The translations under genes were made by a program, and so were the position numbers. Shown here piece after piece: positions 35,767-45,440 of a DNA stretch of 64,000 nt (position 1 is its first letter; every line of letters begins with the position of its first letter). The notes below the pieces were generated by a model, which saw nothing but the letters and a program-made list of their open reading frames with translations, was not told where the DNA came from and ran no database searches. This DNA is from Bacteroidetes bacterium GWF2_41_31 (GTDB taxonomy: Bacteria > Bacteroidota > Bacteroidia > Bacteroidales > F082), in assembly GCA_001769215.1 (NCBI GenBank), contig MEOL01000017.1, forward strand, positions 1 to 64,000, given 5' to 3'.

Positions 35767-35838
35767 GTTGAGCCGGGCTAAAGCCGCAGCTCAATGGATT
35801 GAAAAAAAAAAGACTGTTCAAAATTCGGTGCCACTTCC
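35767..35838 (+). repeat. Third copy of the TTGAGC...GCTCAA repeat
   Basis: The 27-bp core (35767-35793) is identical to the two cores at 32609 and 32651, and the following 45 bp (A-run, then GACTGTTCAAAATT and TGCCACTTCC) resemble 32678-32723. Confidence 0.8.
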
Positions 35839-36176
35839 AACTTTCCCCGAAGGCTTTCAGCGATTTTTTGTTGGTATTAGGTTTTAGTATATTGGCTGTT
35901 AACATAGTGAATTACAAGATATAACGATTGTGATTAATAAAATGTAAAATGGCGGATAAATAAATTTTCGTGAATCTTAGAGCATGACTTTTGAAGCTTT
36001 CGGTGTAGTGACTTACAGTGCTACTACCACTAAAACACTAAGGTACAAATATTGTCAAAGAATTCACCACCTAAAACAAACCGCCATATTTCAGATTAGA
36101 TTTATAGTTTTAATGTGTTGTATATTAATATGTTTAAAATAATTTACTAAATTGATTTATATCAGAAAAATCGATG

Positions 36177-36215
36177 AAGGCTTTCGGGGAAGGCTTTCGG
36201 GGAAGGCTTTCGGGG
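36177..36215 (+). repeat. Tandem 13-bp repeat, three units
   Basis: AAGGCTTTCGGGG three times without a change (36177-36189, 36190-36202, 36203-36215). Confidence 0.95.
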
Positions 36216-36383
36216 TTTAACTTCCCACTCTAGGTAATTTACCCAGATCCTCCCAGCAATCAACGCAATCTTTTTCGGTGGTATCACCGATTGACCCACA
36301 TTTCTTTCTTCCGTACTCTTGTTGTGGTGGTTCTCTTTTCAGAATCGCCTCAAAACCAATAATTCACTAAAATTGAATTTATC

Positions 36384-37181
36384 ATGAAGAAGATGAACCA
36401 ATTGATTGCTTTTATCCTTGTAATCTGTGCTTTAGGAGCCTCTGCGCAAGAAAAAAGCAGCCTGTTTAGTTACGATTTTGGCGCCGACCTGATGAGCAAA
36501 TATGTGTGGCGCGGAACACAGTACGGAGGAAGCTATCCCAGCATCCAGCCTTTTGCTGAACTGGGTGTTGGCCCCGTAACCTTAGGAGCCTGGGGTGCCT
36601 ATACCCTTGCAGGACCCAATCCATACCAGGAATTCGACCTGTATTTGTCGGCCAGTTTTGTGGACGAAATGTTCACCTTAACCCTGACCGATTACTATTT
36701 TCCCGATACCTCGGATTATAAGTATTTTCAATACAACAAAGACAAAACAGGGCATATCCTCGAAGGTGCGTTAAGCTTTAACGGAACCGAAAAAGTGCCT
36801 GTTTCGCTGATGGTGGCCATTAATTTTTATGGTGCCGATGCCCAAAAAATCAACGACGATATAAACAGCCCCGATTTTAAGACAAGGTCTGGTATCCAGT
36901 ACTCCACTTATATTGAGTTGGGTTATGCATTTAAAATCAAAGAGATGGAAATGAATGCCTTTGCAGGGATGACGTTAAACAAACCAAAGGCTGCGGATTC
37001 AATAACCGGATATCCCGGTGAAACCGGATTTTATGGAACAGGTCTCGGAGTGGTGAATTTGGGACTAAAGGCTTCCAAATCGGTAAAAGTTACCGATACA
37101 TATTCTATCCCTTTGTCCTGTGCGGTGATCGCAAACCCGCAGGCAGAGAAAGTATTTTTAGTGTTTGGAATTTCTTTTTAA
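36384..37181 (+). CDS. Outer-membrane protein paired with ammonium transporter
   Basis: A 265-residue protein with a signal peptide (cleavage near ASAQEK) and barrel-like strands. LMSKYVWRGTQYGGSYPSIQ resembles the TorF/Gcw_chp family of putative porins, and the C-terminus ends in phenylalanine (FLVFGISF). It sits 15 bp before amt, so it probably belongs to the nitrogen operon and may help ammonium or another small solute cross the outer membrane (inference). Confidence 0.7.
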   Translation: MKKMNQLIAFILVICALGASAQEKSSLFSYDFGADLMSKYVWRGTQYGGSYPSIQPFAELGVGPVTLGAWGAYTLAGPNPYQEFDLYLSASFVDEMFTLTLTDYYFPDTSDYKYFQYNKDKTGHILEGALSFNGTEKVPVSLMVAINFYGADAQKINDDINSPDFKTRSGIQYSTYIELGYAFKIKEMEMNAFAGMTLNKPKAADSITGYPGETGFYGTGLGVVNLGLKASKSVKVTDTYSIPLSCAVIANPQAEKVFLVFGISF

Positions 37182-37196
37182 TCTAATTTATAAAAC

Positions 37197-38414
37197 ATGT
37201 TTAATACAGGTACAACAACATTTATGCTCATCAGCACCAGCCTGGTCATGCTGATGACTCCCGGGCTTGCCTTCTTTTACGGAGGTTTGGCCGGAAGGAA
37301 AAATATTCTGGGCATTATGATGCAAACATTTGTATCATTGGGAATTACCACCGTTTTGTGGATTGGCGTAGGTTATTCTTTGTCGTTTAGCGGAGGCGAA
37401 GGGGGCATTATCGGAAATCTCGATCATGTTTTCTTGCGTGGGATTGCCATAGATGCAGCGTTTGGTCAGCAAGGTCAGCAATTTCCGGAATATATTTTTA
37501 TTGCCTACCAGATGATGTTTGCTATTATTACCCCGGCCCTTATTACCGGAGCATTTGTGAACAGGGTGAGTTTTAAAGGCTATTTAATCTTTTTGGTGTT
37601 GTGGCAATTGTTTGTCTACTATCCGTTTGTCCACATGATTTGGGGCGGTGGAATTATGGCCGAATGGGGCATTCTTGACTTCGCAGGTGGTATTGTGGTA
37701 CACGCAACGGCAGGTTTTGCAGCGCTGGCATCCGTTATTTATGTGGGTAAACGCCAGGATAGGCAATCACCTCCAAACAGCATTCCTTTGGTAGCCATTG
37801 GTACCGGTTTGTTGTGGTTCGGTTGGTACGGTTTTAATGCCGGTAGCGAATTGGCAGTGGATAAGATTACCACACTGGCATTTTTAAATACCGACATTGC
37901 CGCTTCGTTTGCTGCTGTTACCTGGTTAATTGTTGAATGGGTTAAAACCGGAAAACCGAAATTTATTGGTTTATTAACCGGTGCTGTGGCCGGATTGGCT
38001 ACCGTAACGCCTGCCGCAGGATTTATTCCTGTTTGGGCTGCCATTGTCATTGGTATTGCCTCAGGTATTGTATGTTATATTGCCGTTCACTACAAAAACA
38101 AATTCGGATGGGACGATGCACTGGATGTATGGGGCGTTCACGGTATGGGTGGCGTTACAGGTACCATCCTGTTGGGGGTTTTTGCAAGTGAAGCCATCAA
38201 CGGACAAAGTGGATTGCTCGAAGGAAACAGTGCCTTTTTCTTCAAAGAGGTGATCGCTGTTATGATTGGAGCTGCCTATGCTTTCCTGTTTACCTACCTG
38301 ATGCTGGTGGTCATCAACAAAATCACCAAAGTAAAGGTATCCGAAGAGGAAGAAGCCATGGGTCTAGACTATGCACTGCATGGCGAAAACGCTTACGATT
38401 CGGGAGCGTTATAA
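37197..38414 (+). CDS. amt: Ammonium transporter
   Basis: A 405-residue Amt-family channel with 11 helices that conducts ammonium into the cytoplasm. The start has PGLAFFYGGLAGRKN, and the twin pore histidines are in VHATAGFAALAS and WGVHGMGGVTGTIL. The tail, ending GLDYALHGENAYDSGAL, is the usual C-terminal segment that PII proteins touch. No glnB is adjacent; glutamine synthetase lies convergently downstream. Confidence 0.95.
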   Translation: MFNTGTTTFMLISTSLVMLMTPGLAFFYGGLAGRKNILGIMMQTFVSLGITTVLWIGVGYSLSFSGGEGGIIGNLDHVFLRGIAIDAAFGQQGQQFPEYIFIAYQMMFAIITPALITGAFVNRVSFKGYLIFLVLWQLFVYYPFVHMIWGGGIMAEWGILDFAGGIVVHATAGFAALASVIYVGKRQDRQSPPNSIPLVAIGTGLLWFGWYGFNAGSELAVDKITTLAFLNTDIAASFAAVTWLIVEWVKTGKPKFIGLLTGAVAGLATVTPAAGFIPVWAAIVIGIASGIVCYIAVHYKNKFGWDDALDVWGVHGMGGVTGTILLGVFASEAINGQSGLLEGNSAFFFKEVIAVMIGAAYAFLFTYLMLVVINKITKVKVSEEEEAMGLDYALHGENAYDSGAL

Positions 38415-38424
38415 TTTAATAACC

Positions 38425-38469
38425 AAAAGGGCTGATTATTTGAAAACTTCAAATAATCAGCCCTTTTTT
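38425..38469. terminator. Strong bidirectional terminator after amt
   Basis: A perfect 16-bp stem (38429-38444 with 38448-38463), a three-base loop, and A- and T-runs on both sides. It serves amt on the plus strand and the HMG-CoA-lyase-like gene on the minus strand. Confidence 0.9.
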
Positions 38470-38484
38470 ATGTCCTGGAAATAC

Positions 38485-39333
38485 CTAAACAGGCGACAAG
38501 TCCCTGGCTTTTTTTATCTCATTCAGATTGAGTTCGTGGTGTACTTTGTGCAGATCGCAAAACTCCAGAAGTGCTTCCAATGGCAGATTTCCAACCAACT
38601 CCTTACCGGTTTGCGGACAGCCTCCCAATCCTCCGATTACGGTATCAAACCTGCGGATGCCGGCACGGTAGGCGGCGGCCACCTTTTCGATGCGTTTGTT
38701 AGGCAGTGAGTGCAGGTGCAAGCCAAACTCCGCATCAGGAAATTCTTTTATGAGCAACCTGAACACCTTTTCAATGACAAGTGGGTCGGTTTCTCCAAAA
38801 ATATCCGAAAAGGGAAATACATTCAATTCTTTTCCCATCATCCTGTCCACCCATTCGTACAAGATATCCATGCTCCAGGGATCTCCGTAAACGCTGCCAA
38901 AACCCATGGAGAAAAACACCACCAGTTCTTTGCTGTGCTTAAGGCAATTATTTTGAATTCCATCGATGGTTTGATCGGCTTGTTTAAGCGTACTGTTAAT
39001 GTTTTTGCGTAAAAAAGTGGGCGAGGTCGAAAAAGGGAAAAACACCTGATCAACTTGTTTAAAACTGCAAGCCAGCTGCCCGCCTTTTTCGGTGGCTGTA
39101 AGCACCGCAATTTCAGAGGTCACTCCGCGCAGGTCAAGTTGGTTAAGTACCTCTGCGGTATCCGCCATTTGCGGGATGAGTCTGGGCGATACAAAACTAC
39201 CCACTTCAACGGTTTGAAATCCACACCTGAGCAGTTGATTGATATACTGAACTTTTTCTGAGGTGGGAATTATAGTACCGAGCGCCTGAAATCCGTCCCG
39301 GGGAGTTTCAATAATTTTTATGATGTTATCCAC
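38485..39333 (-). CDS. HMG-CoA lyase-like DRE-TIM metallolyase
   Basis: A 282-residue TIM-barrel lyase. The Arg-Asp of the active site is in ETPRDGFQALG, the metal-binding HxH is in GLHLHSLPNKR, and the catalytic Cys lies in IGGLGGCPQTG, as in 3-hydroxy-3-methylglutaryl-CoA lyase, although the first motif differs from the common PRDGLQ. The substrate may differ. The GTG at 39333 is favoured: it overlaps the end of the glutamine synthetase gene by 8 bp, so translation may be coupled; an alternative TTG lies at 39354. Confidence 0.75.
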   Translation of the reverse strand: MDNIIKIIETPRDGFQALGTIIPTSEKVQYINQLLRCGFQTVEVGSFVSPRLIPQMADTAEVLNQLDLRGVTSEIAVLTATEKGGQLACSFKQVDQVFFPFSTSPTFLRKNINSTLKQADQTIDGIQNNCLKHSKELVVFFSMGFGSVYGDPWSMDILYEWVDRMMGKELNVFPFSDIFGETDPLVIEKVFRLLIKEFPDAEFGLHLHSLPNKRIEKVAAAYRAGIRRFDTVIGGLGGCPQTGKELVGNLPLEALLEFCDLHKVHHELNLNEIKKARDLSPV

Positions 39334-40828
39334 AGTTAAAGTATTGGTTAACAAGGGCCATCACCTCGTCTTCATCATCCTGGATGCGGGTGATCAGTCC
39401 TTCGTCGTTAAATTTAGTAAGTTTAGTGATGATGTGGTCAATAACCCTGTCGGGGAAAATATCATGTTGAGTATAAAACTGTCTTTGTTCATGTAAATTT
39501 TTAGCCGATTGCACGCATGAAGTGGGCAACTGGGCCAGCTGTTGCTGGCGTTTTTTGTTTTCTTCATCAAAAATATTGATGTCCACGTAAGTATTATTGG
39601 CTACTTCCAGGGGATTTTTCAGCTCAAAGCCATGACGGGCTGCAACGGTGAGACCTGCCAACAACATGTAAATATCCGCTGAACCATCAGGGCTGCGCAA
39701 TTCAACAGTTTGTTTCCCGCTCATGTCGATGATATTTCCCTTTTCCTGTGGATTTACCTTGTGAATCATGTTGGATGGCAATGCCCATCCCAAGGGAACT
39801 CTCACGAGCACCGAACGGTTCCGGTCGCCCCAGCAAATATTGGTGGGTGCTTCCTGGTGTGGAACCAACCGGAAATAGGAAGTCGGGTTTTGGTTTCCAA
39901 AGGCCGTTAACGATGGGGCAAGTTCCATGTATCCCGCGATAGCCGTTTTGGCGATATCGCTTAATTTACCCTCTTTGATCATCATGTTTTTGCCATCTTT
40001 CATCACCCGTGTGTGAATATGAAGGCCGCTACCGGCCTTACCAACAGTAATCTTGGGGGCAAAGGTCACCATCACGCCATACTGCTCGGCCAGAGTGCGT
40101 ATAATCCATTTGGCTTTCACCAGCTGATCGGCAGCATCTTCAACATTGGTAGGAAGGAACTCAATTTCATTTTGTTCGTACACCATCCCGTTTTTTGTAA
40201 AATTACCCACTTCGGAGTGTCCGTATTTTATCAGTCCACCCGATTCAGCAATCAGCTTCATGGCTTCGGTCCTGAAATCGCCCCATTTTGAGTATGGTGA
40301 AGATTCGTGGTAGCCTTTTTGATCTTCGGTCTTGAAGAGGCCGTCATCTTCGCTAATGATATAATACTCCAATTCACCCATGGTTTCAAACTCCATGCCC
40401 GTTTGCTTTTTAAAGCTGTCGTGGGCTTTTTTCAGGATGTTCTCAGGAGCCCCGCCAAGTGGTTCGCCATTGCGGTCGAAATAAGAGCACATGATATCGA
40501 GGGCAGGAATCTGTGAAAATGGATTACGAAACGCGGTTTTATAGCGTGGAATCACATACAGATCGCTGGAGCCAGCTTCCACGAATGGTAGCAAGCTTGA
40601 ACCATCCACACGTTCCCCGGCCATCAGTATGTTGTCAAGATGTTCGAGGCTGCCAATGATAAAGTTCAAAATTTTCAACCTTCCATCCCATCCCACATAC
40701 CTGAAGTTGATCATTTCAATGTCGTTGTCGACGATGTATCTGATCAAATCATCTTTGGTAAGTTCATTGGCCGACTTATTCAGATATTGTAATACCGGAT
40801 TGGGATTCATGGTTATATGGTCGCTCAT
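39326..40828 (-). CDS. Glutamine synthetase
   Basis: A 500-residue type I glutamine synthetase homologue that joins ammonia to glutamate using ATP. It has the beta-grasp start (IEMINFRYVGWDGRLK), the catalytic AGSGLHIHTRV, QNPTSYFRLVPHQEAP and ELRSPDGSADIYMLLAGL. The C-terminal part is longer than the classical enzyme. Some type I homologues act on polyamines instead; the neighbourhood with amt favours nitrogen assimilation. The start is ATG 40828 (MSDHITM). Confidence 0.85.
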   Translation of the reverse strand: MSDHITMNPNPVLQYLNKSANELTKDDLIRYIVDNDIEMINFRYVGWDGRLKILNFIIGSLEHLDNILMAGERVDGSSLLPFVEAGSSDLYVIPRYKTAFRNPFSQIPALDIMCSYFDRNGEPLGGAPENILKKAHDSFKKQTGMEFETMGELEYYIISEDDGLFKTEDQKGYHESSPYSKWGDFRTEAMKLIAESGGLIKYGHSEVGNFTKNGMVYEQNEIEFLPTNVEDAADQLVKAKWIIRTLAEQYGVMVTFAPKITVGKAGSGLHIHTRVMKDGKNMMIKEGKLSDIAKTAIAGYMELAPSLTAFGNQNPTSYFRLVPHQEAPTNICWGDRNRSVLVRVPLGWALPSNMIHKVNPQEKGNIIDMSGKQTVELRSPDGSADIYMLLAGLTVAARHGFELKNPLEVANNTYVDINIFDEENKKRQQQLAQLPTSCVQSAKNLHEQRQFYTQHDIFPDRVIDHIITKLTKFNDEGLITRIQDDEDEVMALVNQYFNCG

Positions 40829-40939
40829 AATCAACAAAATTTGGCCGCAAACTTAGTAAACTTTAAGCAACTACACGGACACTCAAATGGAATTTACAAT
40901 TACTTGTAGCTAATTTATATAGGGTATAAAAAGGGGGTT

Positions 40940-40978
40940 ACAAACCCTGGCTGGTTTTTGAAACCAGCCAGGGTTTGT
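40940..40978 (-). terminator. Hairpin after the C25 protease gene
   Basis: A perfect 18-bp inverted repeat (40940-40957 with 40961-40978) and a three-base loop, 14 bp after the protease stop. On the minus strand a C/T-rich run follows. Confidence 0.75.
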
Positions 40979-40991
40979 CAGGGTTAGCGCT

Positions 40992-43900
40992 TTATCTCAC
41001 CACTATTTTTCTTACAAGCCTCTGCTGCTCAGTGACGATAATCAGCTGATAGAGGCCCGGTTGCAGTTTTCCCGGCTGACATTGCATCTGTAGGGAGACC
41101 GTTTCCGTTATGGATTGATGCCATACATTTCGACCCACTCCATCCAGAAGGGTTAGCTGAATGGATGAGGCCTCCTTTAATTCCAGGCTCAGATAAAAAC
41201 TTCCCTGTGTTGGATTGGGATAAATAATCAGTTTTTTGAAGTCGTTGAGTTCGCTGATGGAAGTGGCATTGGTTACAAACACCTTTTTTTCGGTGATAAT
41301 TCCCGCTTCGCACATATTCAATCCCTGATAACCAATGGTGGCTTCTCCCGAATACAAGGTGTTCCAACCGATGGTGGCTGATTGGCCGTTGGAAGTAATG
41401 TTGCCGGCAGTCTCCGGTGATAAGGTCCAATTATAATCTGTGGCATAAACGGCTGTTCCACCCGTCAATGCAGATGAAGTGGTGAGTACTGTATAAACGG
41501 TATCCTGTGTCCACAGGATTTCAGCTGCTTCGGGTGATTTCAGGATGGTATAAGACTGGTTGTCGGTTACTGTGGTTCCTCCAGCACCTTCCACCGTAAG
41601 TGTAAGAGTGAAATGTCCATTGGAGATATCATCGTTTGAAGGAGAATAAACAGCATTCAGAACCTGTGGATCGTCGAACGATCCTGACCCCTGCGTGCTC
41701 CACAGCACGGAGTTAAAGTTGGTGGCCATGCCGGAAAGTTGTATTTCCGGAACGTCACAGATGTCCTGATCAAAACCGGCCCAACCTGTGGTGGTTTGCA
41801 CCTGAGGAAGGGTGATCAAATCAATCCAGGCGCAATCTTCAAGGTCGTCTGATTCGGCAAATTGGATATACATCCAGATCAGGGTATGCTTGCCGGTGGT
41901 AACAGGATAGGAAACACGAGTCCAGTCGAACTCACCTGACCAACTGCCCATTTCCTGTCCATCCATGATAAAATTAATCAATCCGTTTCCTTCCAGGGTG
42001 GCTGATTTGATTAAAAAGGATACAGAATCAGGTGAATATACCTGATAAGCCAGTGTCAGTATCGACATTTGGCTGGCTGTAATATCGGCAGAGCGAAGTG
42101 CAAAATTCCCTTCATATTTTACCTGATGATCCACTACCCATGGATGGGCCTGGTCGTTTAACCATTCAAATTTGTTTAAGTCGCCTGTTTCCCAATCTTC
42201 GACAGTTACACCAACCTTTACAAATACCGAATCTACTGCATTGTAAAGACCAGTTTCGTTTTGGTTGACCAAAATGATTTCTGTTCCCATCGGCGTATTG
42301 CCATCGGTTTCAAAAAGGAAGGTAACCACCATGGTGGAATCTGCCGGCAAAGTTTCTGTTGATGTGGCGTCGGTGTAGATGCGGGTAAAGTTATTTTCGG
42401 TAAACAACGAAGAGACAAGCGATTTGGTAGCGCTGTGTCCTTGATTTTGAATGTCGAACTGAATTTCGTAGGTTTCACCTGCATCCACAATTCCATTTGA
42501 ATTGCCCGTCACCTGGGTCAGGTGAAAGAAGTTTACTTTGATGTCCGGAGCATTTACGGTCATTTCAATTTCAGATTCCCAGGTGGATTCGCCACTCATG
42601 GCCGATACATGAAAGATAACCTGATGCTGATCGGGAATATTCCCGGCAACTGTAAACGCGTATCCGTTTTCGATCATGATTTCCTGGTCGGCTTCGATGG
42701 TTCCGTAGGTTTCGTTATTATCGGAAAGCTGAATAAATTGATCATCGCAGGAAACTGTCACCACGGTGTTGTTGGCGGCTTCTGTACCCACATTTTTCAT
42801 TTTTAATGAAAGATAGGTCTCGTCTCCAAAACAGATAAAATCACTGCCATTGCTATTCAAAAAAGATTTTTCGATGTTGAGCAAATACGGCCCGCTTGGT
42901 GGCACACAAAGCAATTGGGTATGATAACGGAAGTAATTTTGTTTGGTGATGACCAGATCCACCAGGGTGCCCGGTACAATGTAATCCACCGGAATAACCT
43001 GTGGTGCTCCGGTTCCTTCGGCCACGGCAATAATCTGTCCGTCAGCTGAAAGGCAAATCAATGACCCCGCATCCGCGGTGATTTCAAAAGTGGGCAATCC
43101 GCTTAATATCACTTCATTGTGATCTACCACCAACTCCCGGGGCACCTCCGTGTACACATTCAGGAAAGCATCGCCATGGTGATGGAATAAATTGTAGGTA
43201 ACTTCTTTGTTACCGGTGTTATATGGCCATCCGGTGTATTCGAGAAAGATTTTTCCATAGGCATTGGCAAAAGCCGGAAGTGTGCCATGGGTTTCGGGGA
43301 AATTACCACCATAGTCGGGCATAAAGTCGGGCCACATATAGTCGTACAATCCCCATACATAAGCGTCGTTTACAAATGAATAACTTACCTCCGAGGCGGC
43401 AATCAATCCAAGGGCGCCACTGGCATGACCACCATAGGTGTAGCGGTGGAATTTTTCGGAAAATACTTCCGTAGAATTGTTGTATTTACCTGTTAAACAG
43501 TTGATGGACATCACAAATGTTAAATCGGTGTTGGTCAAACCATTGATGCTGCCTTTGTTATAGCCTGGTTCACCCCAGCCGACTTCGTTGCCATGGTCGC
43601 GGTGCTGTAACATAAACGAACCCTGATTGATGGCCTGGTTGATGTCGTCGGAATTTCCTCCTTGCCAGGCTCCGAGCTCACCAGGAGTTTCGGTAATATA
43701 ATTTACACCGTTGGGTCCAAAATATTCCATTACGCCTGAGGTGTTGGGAGCAGTTGACCAGGGATCAACATCAGGATTTCCTTCATACACTTCGTTGATG
43801 CGTACCGGGTGTTTTCCCAGCTCATTTTTCCAGAATCCGCCAACTGTTTCGGAGCAAATTTGAAACCAGCGCTCCGTTTGCCAGCCCAAAGCTGTAATAG

Positions 43901-45071
43901 GATGATCGTAGAAATCAAAACTTGTGGGAGGATTGGTTTCGTAATCGATAAACTTTTTAATCATGGTTTTAAGCTGATCACCGTTTTGTGCCGTGATGCG
44001 TGCAAAAACAATGTCAGGCATGCTGTTGTTGTCCACATCGGCCAGGATATTGTCCGAAACACAATAATTATCCCATATAGGAGAAATAATGGTATTGTTC
44101 ATGTTGGTGCCATAATCTCCCAAAAGGAGAACGGCGGCCGGCGGGGTTTGCCAATTGGCATAGATGGAGTTGATGTAGGCTTCGAGTGCGATGGCGTTTA
44201 CATCACCAATTTCGCCCAAAGTAACTACTCCGGTGTGGATGCCCTGCATGTTTCTGAAACGGCTGATGGTATCGGCCCAGGCAACAAATTCAGGGTCGTT
44301 GGGGGTGATGATCAGGTATTCGTACTCGTTGCTGCTTCTGGCAGCCGCGATCTGTTTGGCATAATCTATCTCAGGCAACACCTGGCTGTTTACGATGGAG
44401 TTTTTCAGGATGGGATCCCACCAGCGACTTCTCAACCGCTCTGTGCCATAGGTCCCGTCGCCACCTTCGGCAATTACCTGAATTTTGATGTCCCGGTAAA
44501 CCTTTAACTGTTTGGTGACCGGATTGTATTGGTAGGGTGTAATTCCCAGTCGTACTACATTTACCCCACGCAAAGCCGAAGGTGTTGAAACAATCACCGG
44601 TTGTGCCGGATAAAAGGCGTCTTTTGTATAAAGAGACGGGTCCTGTGTATACCGTAGTGGAGACTTATCCGTATCCCATGGAATTTCAGGCGATGGTTCC
44701 ATCACTACATTTTCGATGAGTTCCACCCTTGAGTTGGTGATTTCTACCCTTGCCGTGGCTCCGTTGGGAATGGCCAGCATATATCCGTTTCCGGGAAGGT
44801 TGGGTGCCCCTGCTTTGTTGGGCAACAAGTGGGACGAAAGCACGATTTCGTGCATGGGTTCTCCGTTGTTTTGCTTTTGGGTAATGGAAAAATCCTGAAT
44901 CGAATAGGTGAGCATAACATCAGAACTACGCTGTTCGTTTAATTGCAAACCGGGTTTTCCCCAACTGTCGTTGTATTGGTATTTGCCTGTTTGTGAAAAA
45001 CCACTGGTCACCAGGGAGGTGATCAACAAAAGAATAACAACAACTTTTTTTGGAAGTACAGATTTTCTCAT
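40992..45071 (-). CDS. C25 (gingipain-like) cysteine peptidase, T9SS cargo
   Basis: A 1359-residue secreted protease: signal peptide (about 1-27), a prodomain (to about 240), a C25 catalytic domain (about 250-645), several Ig-like domains and a type A T9SS sorting domain (IYPNPTQGSFYLSL). The catalytic His is in LQHRDHGNEVGWGEP and the Cys in VMSINCLTGKYN, matching gingipain positions. Such proteases degrade host or environmental protein and process surface proteins. It is divergent from the sulfotransferase-like cargo gene. Confidence 0.9.
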   Translation of the reverse strand: MRKSVLPKKVVVILLLITSLVTSGFSQTGKYQYNDSWGKPGLQLNEQRSSDVMLTYSIQDFSITQKQNNGEPMHEIVLSSHLLPNKAGAPNLPGNGYMLAIPNGATARVEITNSRVELIENVVMEPSPEIPWDTDKSPLRYTQDPSLYTKDAFYPAQPVIVSTPSALRGVNVVRLGITPYQYNPVTKQLKVYRDIKIQVIAEGGDGTYGTERLRSRWWDPILKNSIVNSQVLPEIDYAKQIAAARSSNEYEYLIITPNDPEFVAWADTISRFRNMQGIHTGVVTLGEIGDVNAIALEAYINSIYANWQTPPAAVLLLGDYGTNMNNTIISPIWDNYCVSDNILADVDNNSMPDIVFARITAQNGDQLKTMIKKFIDYETNPPTSFDFYDHPITALGWQTERWFQICSETVGGFWKNELGKHPVRINEVYEGNPDVDPWSTAPNTSGVMEYFGPNGVNYITETPGELGAWQGGNSDDINQAINQGSFMLQHRDHGNEVGWGEPGYNKGSINGLTNTDLTFVMSINCLTGKYNNSTEVFSEKFHRYTYGGHASGALGLIAASEVSYSFVNDAYVWGLYDYMWPDFMPDYGGNFPETHGTLPAFANAYGKIFLEYTGWPYNTGNKEVTYNLFHHHGDAFLNVYTEVPRELVVDHNEVILSGLPTFEITADAGSLICLSADGQIIAVAEGTGAPQVIPVDYIVPGTLVDLVITKQNYFRYHTQLLCVPPSGPYLLNIEKSFLNSNGSDFICFGDETYLSLKMKNVGTEAANNTVVTVSCDDQFIQLSDNNETYGTIEADQEIMIENGYAFTVAGNIPDQHQVIFHVSAMSGESTWESEIEMTVNAPDIKVNFFHLTQVTGNSNGIVDAGETYEIQFDIQNQGHSATKSLVSSLFTENNFTRIYTDATSTETLPADSTMVVTFLFETDGNTPMGTEIILVNQNETGLYNAVDSVFVKVGVTVEDWETGDLNKFEWLNDQAHPWVVDHQVKYEGNFALRSADITASQMSILTLAYQVYSPDSVSFLIKSATLEGNGLINFIMDGQEMGSWSGEFDWTRVSYPVTTGKHTLIWMYIQFAESDDLEDCAWIDLITLPQVQTTTGWAGFDQDICDVPEIQLSGMATNFNSVLWSTQGSGSFDDPQVLNAVYSPSNDDISNGHFTLTLTVEGAGGTTVTDNQSYTILKSPEAAEILWTQDTVYTVLTTSSALTGGTAVYATDYNWTLSPETAGNITSNGQSATIGWNTLYSGEATIGYQGLNMCEAGIITEKKVFVTNATSISELNDFKKLIIYPNPTQGSFYLSLELKEASSIQLTLLDGVGRNVWHQSITETVSLQMQCQPGKLQPGLYQLIIVTEQQRLVRKIVVR

Positions 45072-45440
45072 AAATAACTCTTTTCAAGGATTTAATAGCC
45101 AAGATGCAGTTTGAAATAACGATCCGGGAAGTATTGGTATCCATTATTTGATTAATAATGACCCCCTTAACCAGCTTTCGGTTGCAGCAAGCCCATCATA
45201 AAATGATCTGGTATTGGCAATATTATTTTTAAACGGGTTAAAAGTGCTTTTTTTAGCGGAATATTCACATTTCAGGGTAATTTTTTACTGGTTGGGGTCT
45301 GGTTTCAGACATAAATTTTTATATTTGACATCTAATCAGCTTAATTAGTCATTTTTTGACTTTGGGTATTGCACCCTTTTGGGACTTGCTATTGTCACTT
45401 ATATATCAGCAGTTGACGGTTGTTAATCAAATTTAGCCAA
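45072..45440. other. Divergent promoter region of two cargo genes
   Basis: About 370 bp between divergent T9SS cargo genes. It is AT-rich with no gene, and no clear TAnnTTTG box with a -33 partner was found. Confidence 0.35.

Larger units (their letters stand above)
35279..36383. other. Long intergenic region with repeats
   Basis: About 1.1 kb without a supported gene. It holds a run of ten G (35579-35588), the third TTGAGC repeat (35767-35793) followed by an A-run and a CCCCGAAGGCTTTC segment (about 35843), and three tandem 13-bp units AAGGCTTTCGGGG (36177-36215). An open frame at 35343-35612 on the minus strand is not supported. Confidence 0.6.
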
